64,000 nucleotides of DNA. Source: Arenicola marina. Its lineage: Eukaryota; Annelida; Polychaeta; Arenicolidae. The translations under genes and the position numbers were made by a program. Below, one piece after another: positions 50,901 through 57,383 of the stretch; position 1 is the stretch's first letter, and each line of letters begins with the position of its first letter. The notes beneath the pieces are model-generated. The model had not been told where the DNA came from. It did not search any database and saw only the letters and a program-made list of their open reading frames with translations. The stretch covers positions 38,949,759 to 39,013,758 of the forward strand of contig OZ025249.1 in assembly GCA_964019135.1 (NCBI GenBank), read 5' to 3'.

Positions 50901-51946
50901 TATCGGTAAATATACCGATCACTTCTATTTACTATACAAGCCTTATTATTTATATCCATTTGTACAATTATCTTTCAGGATGCACCTGACAGCCACTGAC
51001 AGTGATAAACAGTTCCTGCAGCAGCACGTGACCATTCCGTTGTTACCATGCCTGTGTAGATCTCTAGGTTTGTATAATCTATTACTGGACTAACTTGGGA
51101 GCCAAGGATATTAAAATTGTGATGAATATATGTTATTTGTGTAGCTTAAAACGTTAACGTAATGAAGTTACCAAAGTCGATATTATCTGTGTCTTGGATT
51201 GTAAATGTAGGCCTTAAATATCCAGTTTTTGTCATACTTGTCGCATAACTATTGTATAGACCCTTTTGACAATGATAAATGGGGAAAAGACGCTTTCTAG
51301 GTTCAAGTAGCCGTGTAAAGTTATTCCGGAACTCTCGAAACATGGGTTAGAATTGCAGGAAATATTAGCCTTGTCGTAAATTTAATTAAAGTAAATACGT
51401 ATTCATCTTTCTCTTGTTTACAGGAAACAAAAAGTATCAGTCCATACGGTCTGAGGGTCTGTCGGTCATACAGACCTTGCTCAAACTTCTATGTGGTAAG
51501 TCCCCCACTTTATTCCTATTTGTCTCGGCCTGTTTTATACATAAATATGACATATAAACTTTTCAAGTATTATTCCATGTATTGTCAACGCTGAGAATAT
51601 TATGTATGAGGAATTTGTTATTGTCTATTGTGTGAATATTGTTGCTGGCATCAACATCGAATGTCTTGGATAATGGCAGATGATGACAGATATTTATGAT
51701 TTATCTCTAGTTTCAAATAGATGGATTAATTAATCTTCGACCTGTTGTTTAGTTAGTTAGCAGCATATCAAGATTATGAAGAAATAACATCGAGGGTGTT
51801 TTTCAGATATTGACCAGATGTCGTTGATATCAAGCGAAGTGAGAGGACAACTGAGGACCTGCCTCGAGACTGTCAGCAAGGAGGACTCGGTGCCTGAGCT
51901 CAGAGACACGGCGTCTTCACTTCTCAAACAACTCCCCAACGAGTGA
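7965..51946 (+). CDS. ECPAS: ECM29 proteasome adaptor and scaffold, complete (48 coding exons)
   Basis: ECM29 is a very large HEAT-repeat protein that binds the 26S proteasome at both core and regulatory particle, links it to membranes and motors, and controls its assembly and disassembly under stress. I joined 48 exons by GT-AG sites. Every phase agrees, the total is 5550 nt and the product 1849 residues, near the human length as I recall it. Conserved stretches visible in order include [103 protein letters not shown] and [12 protein letters not shown]. The start is a 25-nt exon 1 with ATG in AAACATGGCG, identified because its phase-1 end restores a Met-Leu junction at exon 2. Details are in the five block entries. 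Exon edges at exons 26, 31, 33 and 39 carry tandem copies of the splice junction. Confidence 0.95.
9255..9360. repeat. 19-bp AT-rich tandem repeat
   Basis: Five near-identical units of TATAGATATTTACATATTT in ECM29 intron 1; later units have ACGT instead of ACAT. Confidence 0.85.
11370..11540. repeat. 24-bp AT-rich minisatellite in ECM29 intron 5
   Basis: About seven units built on ATTCAGTAAATTATCGATTA with small substitutions. Open frames on both strands across it arise from the repeat and are not genes. Confidence 0.85.
11995..12029. repeat. ATT microsatellite
   Basis: An interrupted (ATT)n run in ECM29 intron 6, about 100 bp after the exon 6 donor. Confidence 0.9.
12343..17571 (+). CDS. 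ECPAS: ECM29 exons 7-17 (residues 241-606)
   Basis: Exons: 12343-12440, 12862-12903, 14400-14478, 14761-14904, 15171-15256, 15430-15508, 15857-15973, 16302-16424, 16683-16786, 17113-17257, 17491-17571. They encode HEAT-type helices. Recognisable matches to human ECM29 are [87 protein letters not shown] and [12 protein letters not shown]. Exon 8 is only 42 nt. The exon 16 donor (CAG-GTCCGA) is weak. The intron between exons 8 and 9 carries the 1.1 kb inverted-repeat element, and two tRNA-like SINE fragments sit in the introns before exons 13 and 16. Confidence 0.9.
12931..14053. mobile_element. Non-autonomous TIR element (1.1 kb) in ECM29 intron 8
   Basis: Terminal inverted repeats of about 36 bp with one mismatch; the outer 20 bases are CAAAGATTGTCTAGAGTAAG and the right end is its reverse complement. 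A 7-bp target duplication CTTCTAT lies at 12924-12930 and 14054-14060 (could be read as 8 bp). Weaker inverted similarity continues inward (GGCGCTGCC, CTAGCGGT, GGGATGCT on both arms). There is no transposase frame. A 7-8 bp duplication would suit a hAT-type element, but the family is not certain. Confidence 0.75.
13449..13532 (-). repeat. tRNA-like sequence inside the 1.1 kb TIR element
   Basis: On the minus strand it reads like a tRNA gene: an A box in TAGCGCAGTTGGTAAGAC, a TTT in the anticodon position and a B-box-like GCGTTCAATTCC. The acceptor and anticodon stems do not pair well, so it is more likely a tRNA-derived SINE head or decayed tRNA gene than a working tRNA. Confidence 0.45.
15686..15776 (+). 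mobile_element. tRNA-derived SINE head, distinct from families A and B
   Basis: An A box in GTGGTCTAGTAGTTAGCGC and a B box AAGTTCGAGCCCC lie in ECM29 intron 12. No clear body or tail follows, so this looks like a short or decayed SINE rather than a tRNA gene. Confidence 0.5.
16960..17034 (+). mobile_element. tRNA-like fragment (SINE head) in ECM29 intron 15
   Basis: An A-box-like CGTGGCTCATTCGGTAGCG and a B-box-like AGGTTCAAAACC at tRNA spacing. Stems are poor and no body is recognisable. Confidence 0.4.
18043..25210 (+). CDS. ECPAS: ECM29 exons 18-29 (residues 607-1163)
   Basis: Exons: 18043-18238, 19131-19357, 19736-19907, 20217-20395, 20802-20903, 21368-21481, 21877-21969, 22661-22775, 23496-23610, 23877-23945, 24542-24659, 25040-25210. 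This is the middle HEAT array. Recognisable segments: [119 protein letters not shown] and [15 protein letters not shown]. Codon use is GC-rich relative to introns. Exon 19 has a SINE inserted up to its acceptor, and the exon 26 acceptor region is present in about three tandem copies. Confidence 0.92.
18815..19120 (+). mobile_element. SINE family A, with duplicated 3' tail, abutting exon 19
   Basis: A full head (GATAGCTAAGTGGGTTAGAGC, B box TGTTCGAGCCCC) and body, then the 3' end twice in tandem (GAATTGGTTAAAGCGTCCTG and GAATTGCTTAAGGCGTCCTG). A target duplication CCATCTGCA lies at 18801-18809 and 19121-19129. The downstream copy plus the next G is the actual exon 19 acceptor. Confidence 0.85.
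20985..21145 (+). mobile_element. SINE family B, diverged copy
   Basis: Retains a B-box-like GTGGGTTCGCGCC and the family 3' end (CCCAGTTTAGC, GTGCACAAAAG, CTCAAAACACCA). The A-box region is degraded. It lies in ECM29 intron 22. Confidence 0.65.
22892..23098. mobile_element. Short hAT-like MITE in ECM29 intron 25
   Basis: Perfect 16-bp terminal inverted repeats CAGGGTATTAGCCAGA, total 207 bp. GTCTGCG occurs just outside both ends (2 bp away on the left, adjacent on the right), suggesting a target duplication of about 8 bp. Termini starting CAGGG are common in hAT elements. No coding capacity. Confidence 0.65.
23290..23395. mobile_element. Partial copy of the CAGGCTGTCCAG element
   Basis: Shares its left terminus (CAGGCTGTCCAGTGA) and the following CCTACTTTTTC-rich interior with the element at 49787-50255. 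The right terminus is missing or replaced. Confidence 0.55.
23400..23520. repeat. Tandem copies of the exon 26 acceptor junction (about 3 units, 44-49 bp)
   Basis: Three successive units each have a pyrimidine tract, CAG, then an exon-like segment: AAGCGGACATAACGTCC, ACAGGACTTAGCGTCC and, at the true exon, ACAGGACATAGCGTCC. The true exon 26 starts at 23496. The two upstream units are diverged copies of its intron-exon junction. Confidence 0.7.
23966..24382. repeat. ~20-bp minisatellite in ECM29 intron 27
   Basis: About 20 units of CCGTAGCTAGTACATGTGTA with frequent C/T and A/G changes, beginning about 25 bp after the exon 27 donor. It contains many ACATGT/ACACGT palindromes. Confidence 0.9.
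25357..25394 (+). mobile_element. SINE family A, 38-bp tail-only insertion
   Basis: Only the last bases of the SINE (CAAAGCGTCCTGAATATACA plus the CCAACCAA tail) are present, flanked by an 8-bp duplication TACACTAT at 25349-25356 and 25395-25402. This is an extreme 5' truncation with a target-primed signature. Confidence 0.75.
25590..25733 (+). mobile_element. SINE family A, 5'-truncated copy
   Basis: The tRNA head is missing; it starts at GGTCGCACGATAAAGATCC and runs to the normal tail. A 14-bp perfect target duplication TCAACCTGGACCAT lies at 25576-25589 and 25734-25747, showing recent LINE-type retroposition. It lies in ECM29 intron 29. Confidence 0.85.
25945..45009 (+). CDS. ECPAS: ECM29 exons 30-38 (residues 1164-1462), with the 13.7 kb repeat-filled intron
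   Basis: Exons: 25945-26024, 39752-39905, 40426-40550, 41209-41371, 42114-42173, 42640-42729, 43630-43696, 44198-44289, 44943-45009. Exons 30 and 31 join as RVRES then [14 protein letters not shown], matching the human segment around SSCLALNDLLRGR, so the whole 26025-39751 stretch is one intron with no missing exon. Exon 33 contains [20 protein letters not shown]. Exons 34-36 contain [17 protein letters not shown] and [15 protein letters not shown]. Exon 38 ends with WYMEKE. The exon 35 donor is AAG-GTCAGA. Introns here contain five SINE insertions and two arrays of duplicated splice junctions. Confidence 0.92.
26440..28760. repeat. Diverged outer copies of the satellite repeat
   Basis: At least eight irregularly spaced copies (near 26448, 26744, 26945, 27172, 27375, 27550, 28310, 28620) share GATGGTTTACGATCTAAGTC, then GCTGACAATACTTTGCTGATGC. 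They align along GAGGAA...CAGTCTGA...GCTGATGCA...TTCCT with the core of the 166-bp satellite to the right. Spacing is 175-300 bp apart from gaps, one of which holds a SINE. Confidence 0.75.
27891..28136 (+). mobile_element. SINE family A in the large ECM29 intron
   Basis: A box GATAGCTCAGTGGGTTAGAG, B box GGTGGTTCGCTCTC, a complete body and the tail CTGAATATACAA. CGCTGGCTC occurs before (27879-27887) and about 25 bp after the copy, a likely target duplication. It interrupts the diverged satellite zone. Confidence 0.8.
29324..29672. mobile_element. 350-bp MITE inserted in the satellite (copy 1)
   Basis: Inverted ends GGGCGCATTTCTTTGG; AGT is duplicated on both sides, and removing the element and one AGT restores an intact satellite monomer. 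A second copy lies at 54259-54609. No coding capacity. A 3-bp duplication that is not TWA leaves the superfamily open. Confidence 0.8.
33464..33535 (-). mobile_element. SINE family B, 5'-truncated, inside the satellite
   Basis: A reverse-complement copy of the family B 3' part (CCTTGGCCCAATTTAGCC, GTGCACAAAAGTGGCC). A 12-bp target duplication TTTCATTTCTGA lies at 33452-33463 and 33536-33547, recognisable because the satellite sequence is known on both sides. Confidence 0.85.
35477..35600 (-). mobile_element. SINE family A, 5' part only, between two arrays
   Basis: On the minus strand it shows the head AATAGCTGGCTGGGTTAGAGC, the B-box region with CACGTGGATCGG and the start of the body, stopping at CATGTCTGTGTGGTT. 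Loss of the 3' part is unusual for a SINE and suggests a later deletion. It lies exactly between the 166-bp satellite and the 68-bp array. Confidence 0.75.
35610..39751. repeat. 68-bp minisatellite (about 60 copies) ending at the exon 31 acceptor
   Basis: Units of 68 bp read CTGTCTGTATGGTGCTCTAC, ATCATGTACTCAGTGACCTC, ACAGTGACCTCTGTCC, TGTATCACACAG. Variants (GCGGTC, CTGCATGG, ATGTAATC, an extra CAGTGACCTCA) recur in the same order 1858 bp apart (e.g. GTCCCG at 37604 and 39462; the extra insert at 36421/37044 and 38279/38902), a higher-order duplication. The last, diverged unit is the real intron-exon junction (CCTATCCCTCACACAG then exon 31). Confidence 0.95.
40938..41191 (+). mobile_element. 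SINE family A just upstream of exon 33
   Basis: Complete: A box GTAGCTCAGTGTGCTAGAGC, B box GGTTCGCGCCCC, body and tail GAATATACAACCAACGAA. It ends 17 bp before exon 33 (41209). I could not find a clear target duplication. Confidence 0.8.
41312..41660 (+). repeat. Four tandem copies of the exon 33 donor junction
   Basis: The last 54 nt of exon 33 (encoding [18 protein letters not shown]) together with its donor AAG-GTACGT recur three more times, with GT at 41372, 41475, 41564 and 41653. Units are 103, 89 and 89 bp, separated by G-rich sequence. Each extra copy is preceded by TCTACYACAG, so copies at 41421-41474, 41510-41563 and 41599-41652 look like 54-nt in-frame cassettes. Confidence 0.9.
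42200..42438 (+). mobile_element. SINE family A in ECM29 intron 34
   Basis: Part of the A box is deleted (GGCCCGGTAGTGGGCATTG) but the B box, body and tail are kept. A perfect 11-bp target duplication CTTTGTCTACA lies at 42189-42199 and 42439-42449. Confidence 0.9.
42806..42991 (+). mobile_element. SINE family B, full-length young copy
   Basis: A box TGGTGTAGTGGTTAGCGC, B box GGGTTCGAATCCGGG, body with GGGCATGTTTCATTCC and 3' end CTAAAACACCAACATTCCA. A perfect 15-bp target duplication TCCATGGCTGAGTGG lies at 42791-42805 and 42992-43006. It was inserted into the head of an older tRNA-like SINE. Confidence 0.9.
42993..43225 (+). mobile_element. Older SINE-B-like copy invaded by the young one
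   Basis: Continues from CCATGGCTGAGTGGTAGAAC with B box CTGGTTCAAAACCCGG and diverged body (GGTTCCTTGGCCCAG). The right limit is uncertain. Confidence 0.55.
43240..43418 (+). mobile_element. SINE family B, third copy of the cluster
   Basis: Head CTGGTGTAGTAGTTAACAC, B box CTGGGTTGGAATCCG, body CATCGTCCCGGGAGGTGC and end CCAAAACGCCAATTCA. Diverged but complete. Confidence 0.75.
45255..46145. repeat. 83-bp array: eleven copies of the exon 39 acceptor junction
   Basis: Exactly 83-bp units starting CCACGTGTTCCTTGTC at 45261, 45344 and then every 83 bp to 46091. Each contains GTGATCCAG followed by exon-like RGAGTCGATCCGGAARGCG. The eleventh copy is the functional junction opening exon 39 at 46120. 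In upstream copies the exon-like part reads [15 protein letters not shown] and then meets TAG. Each unit also has a CACGTG E-box. Confidence 0.95.
46120..51946 (+). CDS. ECPAS: ECM29 exons 39-48 (residues 1463-1849, C-terminus)
   Basis: Exons: 46120-46248, 46617-46679, 47142-47353, 47869-47912, 48201-48393, 49356-49470, 50414-50519, 50979-51067, 51424-51495, 51807-51946. Exon 39 begins [15 protein letters not shown], exon 40 has [13 protein letters not shown], exon 41 has [20 protein letters not shown] and ends GRTWTGK, and exon 44 has [17 protein letters not shown]. The last exon ends [10 protein letters not shown] then TGA at 51944-51946. Length and order match the family C-terminus. Exon 39 is the last member of an 83-bp tandem array. 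Confidence 0.92.
46785..46915. repeat. Two-copy ~68-bp direct repeat
   Basis: TAGAACCGCCGTTGCGTGTT followed by CAAGCGGTGTGCA or CATGCGGTGTGCA occurs twice in ECM29 intron 40. Neighbouring GC-rich sequence to about 47000 may belong to an unidentified element. Confidence 0.7.
48580..49345. repeat. Pyrimidine-rich ~41-bp minisatellite before exon 44
   Basis: The right part (49118-49340) has about 5.5 clear 41-bp units GGTTCCCTGACTCACTGTCC plus CCTGCCATGTCCATATTAACT. The left part is a looser CCTGCCATGACC-rich version, split by a SINE. It ends within 20 bp of the exon 44 acceptor and may serve as a long polypyrimidine tract. Confidence 0.8.
48716..48973 (+). mobile_element. SINE family A in ECM29 intron 43
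   Basis: Complete copy, A box CAATAGCTCAGCGAGCTAGAGC-like, B box GGTTCGAGCCC, standard body and tail. A perfect 12-bp target duplication CCTGCCATGACC lies at 48704-48715 and 48974-48985. Confidence 0.9.
49565..49786. repeat. 21-26-bp minisatellite around CAAATTTCATGCAAG
   Basis: About nine units (GAAATCAAATTTCATGCAAG, then ATTATGACATCAAATTTCAT variants) in ECM29 intron 44. The array resumes at 50256-50300 after the inserted element. Confidence 0.85.
49787..50255. mobile_element. MITE-like element with CAGGCTGTCCAG ends
   Basis: The left end CAGGCTGTCCAG is mirrored by CTGGACAGCCTG at the right. CATCAA lies directly outside both ends and the host minisatellite continues on each side. The interior has CCTACTTTTTC repeats on both arms. 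A partial relative lies at 23290-23395. No coding capacity. Confidence 0.7.
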
Positions 51947-54258
51947 ATGACACCAGTATGGTGCCCCTTGCCCTCTTGTCTCATCTTGCCTTGTTTGGTC
52001 TTGTCCATAATGCTTCAGTTATGCTACAGTAACAACACAAAATGTAAACAGATCATTAGATCATGCCATTTTGAAGTCACATGTGTTTTACTGATATCCT
52101 TTTTTTCGGACACAGGGTGGTTTCCATTGAACAGTCGATACTTGACGAGATGGGCCATAAATACTGTACTGGGTAGTTGGCGTTCGTTTAGATAATGGGT
52201 AATATGGTATAATAGGGCTCTTACTGTAGAACCCAGTACACATCTAAAAAGTTTTGGAAACTTTGTGCCCGAAACATTGTGTCCGAAACAAACCGTTAAG
52301 ATCTAGAAGTTTCTGCGACACAAAGTTGCCGAAAGCTGTGCTTGTGTTGTATTTAGGCCTATCTCTACCTCTCGCCATCTCTCTGAGACATTGAACCAGA
52401 GGGATATCCACTTTGGACCACAGCATAAGGGTCTATAAAATAATATGGAGGATTCATTACACAAACGGCCCATCGCCTTCAAGAGTCACTGGGCATTCTT
52501 TTGGAGATTTAATTCTTATTCTCTTTCAGGTTGAGAGTTGTGTTCAATTTCGTTAGCTTCGGTTAATACCACTTAACCGTGGTATACACTTCGCATGAAG
52601 ACGGAAATGTATGTAAATGAAGGGATGTGCATAGCAATTACTAATTTATTAAAAGCAAATATCTTGTGTGCAAATTCACGTGCGGATTTATTCACAGTAG
52701 AGCTATTCAGATGCAATTTAGTCTCGTTATAGTTATTTCACCATTACTGTTTATAATAGTCTTCCTAATTAAAGGAGGGCTTACAATTCGGGAACTGAGA
52801 GCTGCAACAAAGTATATATGTGTATATTTATAAGGAATGAATATATGAAACTTCTTCTACAACTTTACTTATGTATTTAATAACGAAATTGCTTGTTAAT
52901 GCCGTGTTATGTGAGAAAGAGATTATGCACGAATGATCCATATAAGGAATAAAGGAAGGAAGAAAAAAGTACTTTTTTTTTGCTTTTGTCTTCCCACTTG
53001 TGGAAAATGAAATATAATTGCTATACGTTGCTTTAATATTGCGGTGTACCTTATTTTTGATACTATGGTAACAGAATTTCGATAATCTGAATGTGTTCCC
53101 TGTGACAAGTAATTATAGAGCACAAACCGGAAAAAATGTACGGTAGCTGATAAGATTCTGGTTGCACCAATGAAAGTGTTCAACGGAGGTCGTTCCACAA
53201 ACGACATAGACGTTCTGCACTACGTAATCTGAACTATAAGAGACATTATTTCGCAAAAAAATTAATTAGCAATTCGATAAGTTTTCCCCACATGCATACA
53301 TAACTTAATTTGATCGAGGTCAAGAACCCGCAGCTCTTAATTTGACAACTCTTTAGTGAGCATGAACCGTACGATAAAGCGTGGATTTTCTTCTTATTCT
53401 GCATCATTGTGACACCAAGACCGTTCAGGTCCACCGCTAGGTGGGGCGGTATTGATGTAAGGAGCGAGCAACCTGCTGGCAGATTAACAGTCTATGGCAC
53501 GTTTTTGTTGGTTGTAGGAGGGGGTCAGGTTGAGGTGTCCATCGTTCTGGGATATGGATTTATGATGTATGTCCCCTTTTTTATTACTAAAATCAGTACA
53601 CAAATAACACAAGAGCAATCGAAAGAACCAACATTTGTTTGAAACATAATATCGTGCACATTCATTTATTAGGAAATAAAACATTTTGTACCTGACGATC
53701 TGCAAACCACCGATCGACGCACGTGGTCCACAGAAATTGATGTTATCGGTCGAAATCGATTCCTCGAAAGGGCTTTTAGCCGACTGCATGAAATCATTTA
53801 AATGTTTATATTACCTAAGCAGTAATCAAATGCAAGCTATTTAAAAACATTGTGAGCATAAAATTTCTATGCTGACAGTATATGTGGCATAAATATACTT
53901 AATCATTTTATAAGCAAGATCGAGAAGCTGTTTGTGATTTCCAGATTCCGCGGCGTACGCTGCAGCTTTCTGTGCGAAACTAAAATAATGATCGTTTTGG
54001 GGTCAAGGTCGGAAGTCATGTGATACGATTCACTTGGTTGGTAAACATATTCTTGAACAAGTTTGATGTAAATCTGGCTTTACTTGAAACGAAAAGTTAA
54101 TGCAACAGAAACATATGTCTTACTCAATTAAACGCATTATAGCTTCATTTTACCTATCTGTAGCTGCGCCTATATTTATCTGTTACTGAGTTTTAACTGG
54201 GAGGCCAGTAGAAGCTGAGGTGAGAAACCTGGATCCCTGGAATTGGAAACAGAAATCT

Positions 54259-54609
54259 TTGGGCGCATTTCTTTGGGCCAGGTTCGATATCCCGCCCTGG
54301 GCCCGCAACACATGACAGGGAACTTCCGAGTATGCCGATAGGGATATGCCTATTCTAATGAAGTGCACACACCCTTCACATCCGGTGGACATTAAGGCAC
54401 TGGAACCAACCTACTCTTCATCACCTTTTAATCAGCCGCCATCTTCTCCAGAATGCCCCGTGCTGTTTAGAACGGGACACATCGGCATACCGAATGCATG
54501 CGTGCGCATCCATACTCGGGTGAAAGAAGTGTCGGGCGGTGAACCGATGCGTAATGTGCGTATTCGGTCCACCATAGGGATATACCTGGGGTATCAAAGA
54601 AATGCGCCT
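54259..54609. mobile_element. 350-bp MITE, copy 2
   Basis: Near-identical to the element in the satellite at 29324-29672, with the same ends (GGGCGCATTTCTTTGGG; right end AAAGAAATGCGCC). TTT on both sides is compatible with a 3-bp target duplication. Confidence 0.8.
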
Positions 54610-55062
54610 TTTGCTTTGGCCAGTTTGGGCTTTGACTTTTCTTTGCCTTTCGCTTTAACGTAAAATAAAGTCAAAGTTTAAGGTGGCTATTTCATACTTC
54701 TCGTTTGTTTGTGTTTATTGGTAAAAATCAAGGCTATTGTAAAAAAAATAATGTAATTACAGCAGTGGTCTTTGGTGCAAGTGCCTATAAAATGTACAAG
54801 CAAGCCAGCTTCTCTAGGGGCATCATGTTAAAATCCTTTGACGTTAGTAGGGAATCGACTAGCTTTTATTATAATATGTGCTCGAACAATCATAGTGTTT
54901 ACATATTTTATATACCTTGTTCTATCATCTGACATCAATAAAGTGTGTTGATACTAGGTTGTTTCGGTTATATTTTCGCAAAGAAATGTTAAAACACATA
55001 ACTGTTCCCAACCAGCCATCTGCCATATTTGTTTTGGGCGGATGCTGGTACCTGTGAATGCG

Positions 55063-56084
55063 GTATGGGTAAACCACGAAACGGATTCCGTTTCGCGAAA
55101 CGGAGCGAAATGGAGCATCAATAGGCGAAACGGAGTGATTGGGTGGCCGTATTGGCGGTAATGGTATTGTGACGTTATAAACTAAGAACTATTACATGTT
55201 ATGCAGCAAGGTATATCCATTAGGGAAGGGGAAACTGCAACATTTTGGAGCTGTAACGTTTTTCACCCACCGCGGACCCAGCCGCCATATTGTGTGTTGA
55301 TAAAACGAAATCTGCAGTCTCATATCTAAAGCCTTCACAAGTAACAAACTAATAGCACTCTTGATAATGTTAATTGATGTTCAAAGAGATGTTTCATTAT
55401 ATTCGCTGCCGTGGGAGGGTTCTGCCGATCGCATGGCTATAGCGAACCGTTCCATTATTTTCGCTGCCGTCGGAGGGTTTGGCCGATTGCATGGCTATAG
55501 CGAACCGTTTCATTATTTTCGCTGTCGTGGGAGGGTTTGGCCGATCGCATGGCTATAGCGAACCGTTTCATTATTTTCGCTGCCGTGGGAGGGTTTTGCC
55601 AATCGCATGGCTATAGCAAACCGTTTCATTATTTTCGCTGCCGTGAGAGGGTTTGTCCGATCGCATGGCTATAGCCATTCTATTCCGTGGGAATGTGCAG
55701 AGGGCTTCATAAATAATACAATAATTTCACTAAGAACGTGTTTGCTTGGATTTAGCAACGCCAGCTGGCGCCACTGCAGACTACAGATAATTTTCGTTAA
55801 CAATCACTCCGTTTCGCTAGATGGCGCCACTGCAGATTTCGTTTTATCAACACACAATATGGCAGCTGGGTCCGCGGTGGGTGAAAAACGTTACAGCTCC
55901 AAAATGTTGCGGTTTCCCCTTCCCTAATGGATATACCTTGCTGCATAACATGTAATAATTCTTAGTTTATAACGTCACAATACCATTACCGCCAATACGG
56001 CCACCCAGTCACTCTGTTTAGCCTATTGATGCTCTGTTTCGCTCCGTTTCGCGAAACAGAGTCCGTTTCGTGGTTTACCCGTAC
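55063..56084. mobile_element. Long foldback (MULE-like) element with internal 58-bp repeats
   Basis: Two arms of about 257 bp (55063-55319 and 55828-56084) are reverse complements with few differences, from GTATGGGTAAACCACGAAAC inward to CTGCAGATTTCG. A 12-bp target duplication CCTGTGAATGCG lies at 55051-55062 and 56085-56096. The loop carries five 58-bp units containing CGATCGCATGGCTATAGCGA (about 55391-55680). No transposase is present. Long arms with a duplication near 9-12 bp suggest Mutator-like mobilisation. Confidence 0.85.
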
Positions 56085-57383
56085 CCTGTGAATGCGACTT
56101 GGTTCCTCCTCTCCGTTAGTATATGACTTTCAGCTAGAGGGCCTTGTCAGTCACTCACTTAGAACTTAAGGACAACAGCAGCGCCCTCTGTGTCACAGGT
56201 AATTGACTGTTACAAAGTTTGGGACCCAGGCTACAAATGGTGGTGGGATCCGCCAGGGGGCACTGCATACGCATGGCGGTTAATTGGTAGGGAAAAGTCA
56301 CATGCTCCACCATTTGTTCTTGAAGATATGACTGCAACAATCTATTGTTGATACACTTTCTTGATGTCAGAAGATAGAACAAGGTATATAGAATATGTAA
56401 GCACTATTATTATACGCGCCCGTATTATAATAAAAGCTACAGTCGATTCCCTACCAACGTCGAAGGATTTTAACATTGTCACCGTTGTGCCCTTAGAGAA
56501 GCGAGCTTGCCTGGGGGCACTTGCGCCAACAGTGGTCCCTACACTATCATGATTATATATGGTTCCTGTCTATTATATGACTCCATCTGTTATCTGGTCT
56601 TAACTCGTTGCATGGCGGCGCATTGTGGCAGTCAATCCAATTGACTATGAACAAGCAATACATTGTGCTAATCTGACTGATTATTGATGAGCAGACGTCT
56701 AAGAGCGAGTGAGAAAGTGTTTGTGACTTAAGATTACCCAAGATAGATTGAAGAAAGGGGTAAAAAAGTACTTCCTCTCATGAAAAATATATATCTCTAC
56801 AAGGATGATGGAGGGAGGGTGTGAAAGACCTAAACTGGGGGTATCTGACAATTGATATATTAATTATTCTGGTGAGGCATATGTTAAAAGTAGTGGCAGC
56901 AGGGAATCTAGTCACAGGTTAGTCATCAATTAGGGTAGCAGAGGATAGGAGTCTTAAGAATGTCTATCACTGTTACCCTAATATGTGATACACCTAACAG
57001 CAACATATACACACCTGCAATAATTAATCAGGAATGTTACTTTTAATTGATCATCATAGCATGGTCAAACTGAACAAATTGAAACTAGATTGGTAAAGGT
57101 TGTAAAGTCACAATACTTAGCTTGTGAACTGTATAATCAAAGTTCTAATATATGCTTTCTTGTGTGACAGATGTGTAACTTTAAGGCCTACTACTTACAA
57201 TTTCATGATGTCTGCTTGAGATGCACAAGCAAGCAAGGTAATTGTAAACTTTATGTACAATACATTGTATTTTTCCATTTTCAGATTTTTGATCAAAACA
57301 ACGGAACTATTACAGATCTAACGGAAAACAGGTTCTTTGTGCATATAATTGTTTGATTGACAAGCACCTTCCTATAGCTTACA

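Larger units (their letters stand above)
7990..51806. other. ECM29 intron stretches with nothing recognised
   Basis: Beyond the repeats listed separately, I see no gene, RNA or named repeat in these intron intervals longer than 300 bp: 7990-9250, 9366-9834, 9966-10390, 14062-14399, 17572-18042, 18239-18800, 19358-19735, 20396-20801, 21482-21876, 21970-22660, 24660-25039, 39906-40425, 41660-42113, 43697-44197, 44290-44942, 47354-47868, 50520-50978, 51068-51423 and 51496-51806. In mucolipin the introns at 57567-58006, 58199-58794, 58949-59291, 59601-60065, 60163-61015, 61113-61545, 61665-62162 and 62313-62899 likewise show nothing. Confidence 0.5.
51947..57383. other. Intergenic region between ECM29 and mucolipin
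   Basis: The first kilobase is probably ECM29 3' UTR; an AATAAA lies at 52948-52953 and nothing closer is convincing. The rest holds the second MITE copy (54259-54609) and the foldback element (55063-56084). Two more AATAAA motifs (about 54664 and 54938) have no assignable gene. I see no protein-coding gene. Exon 1 of mucolipin may be preceded by a non-coding exon ending before 57384. Confidence 0.5.
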
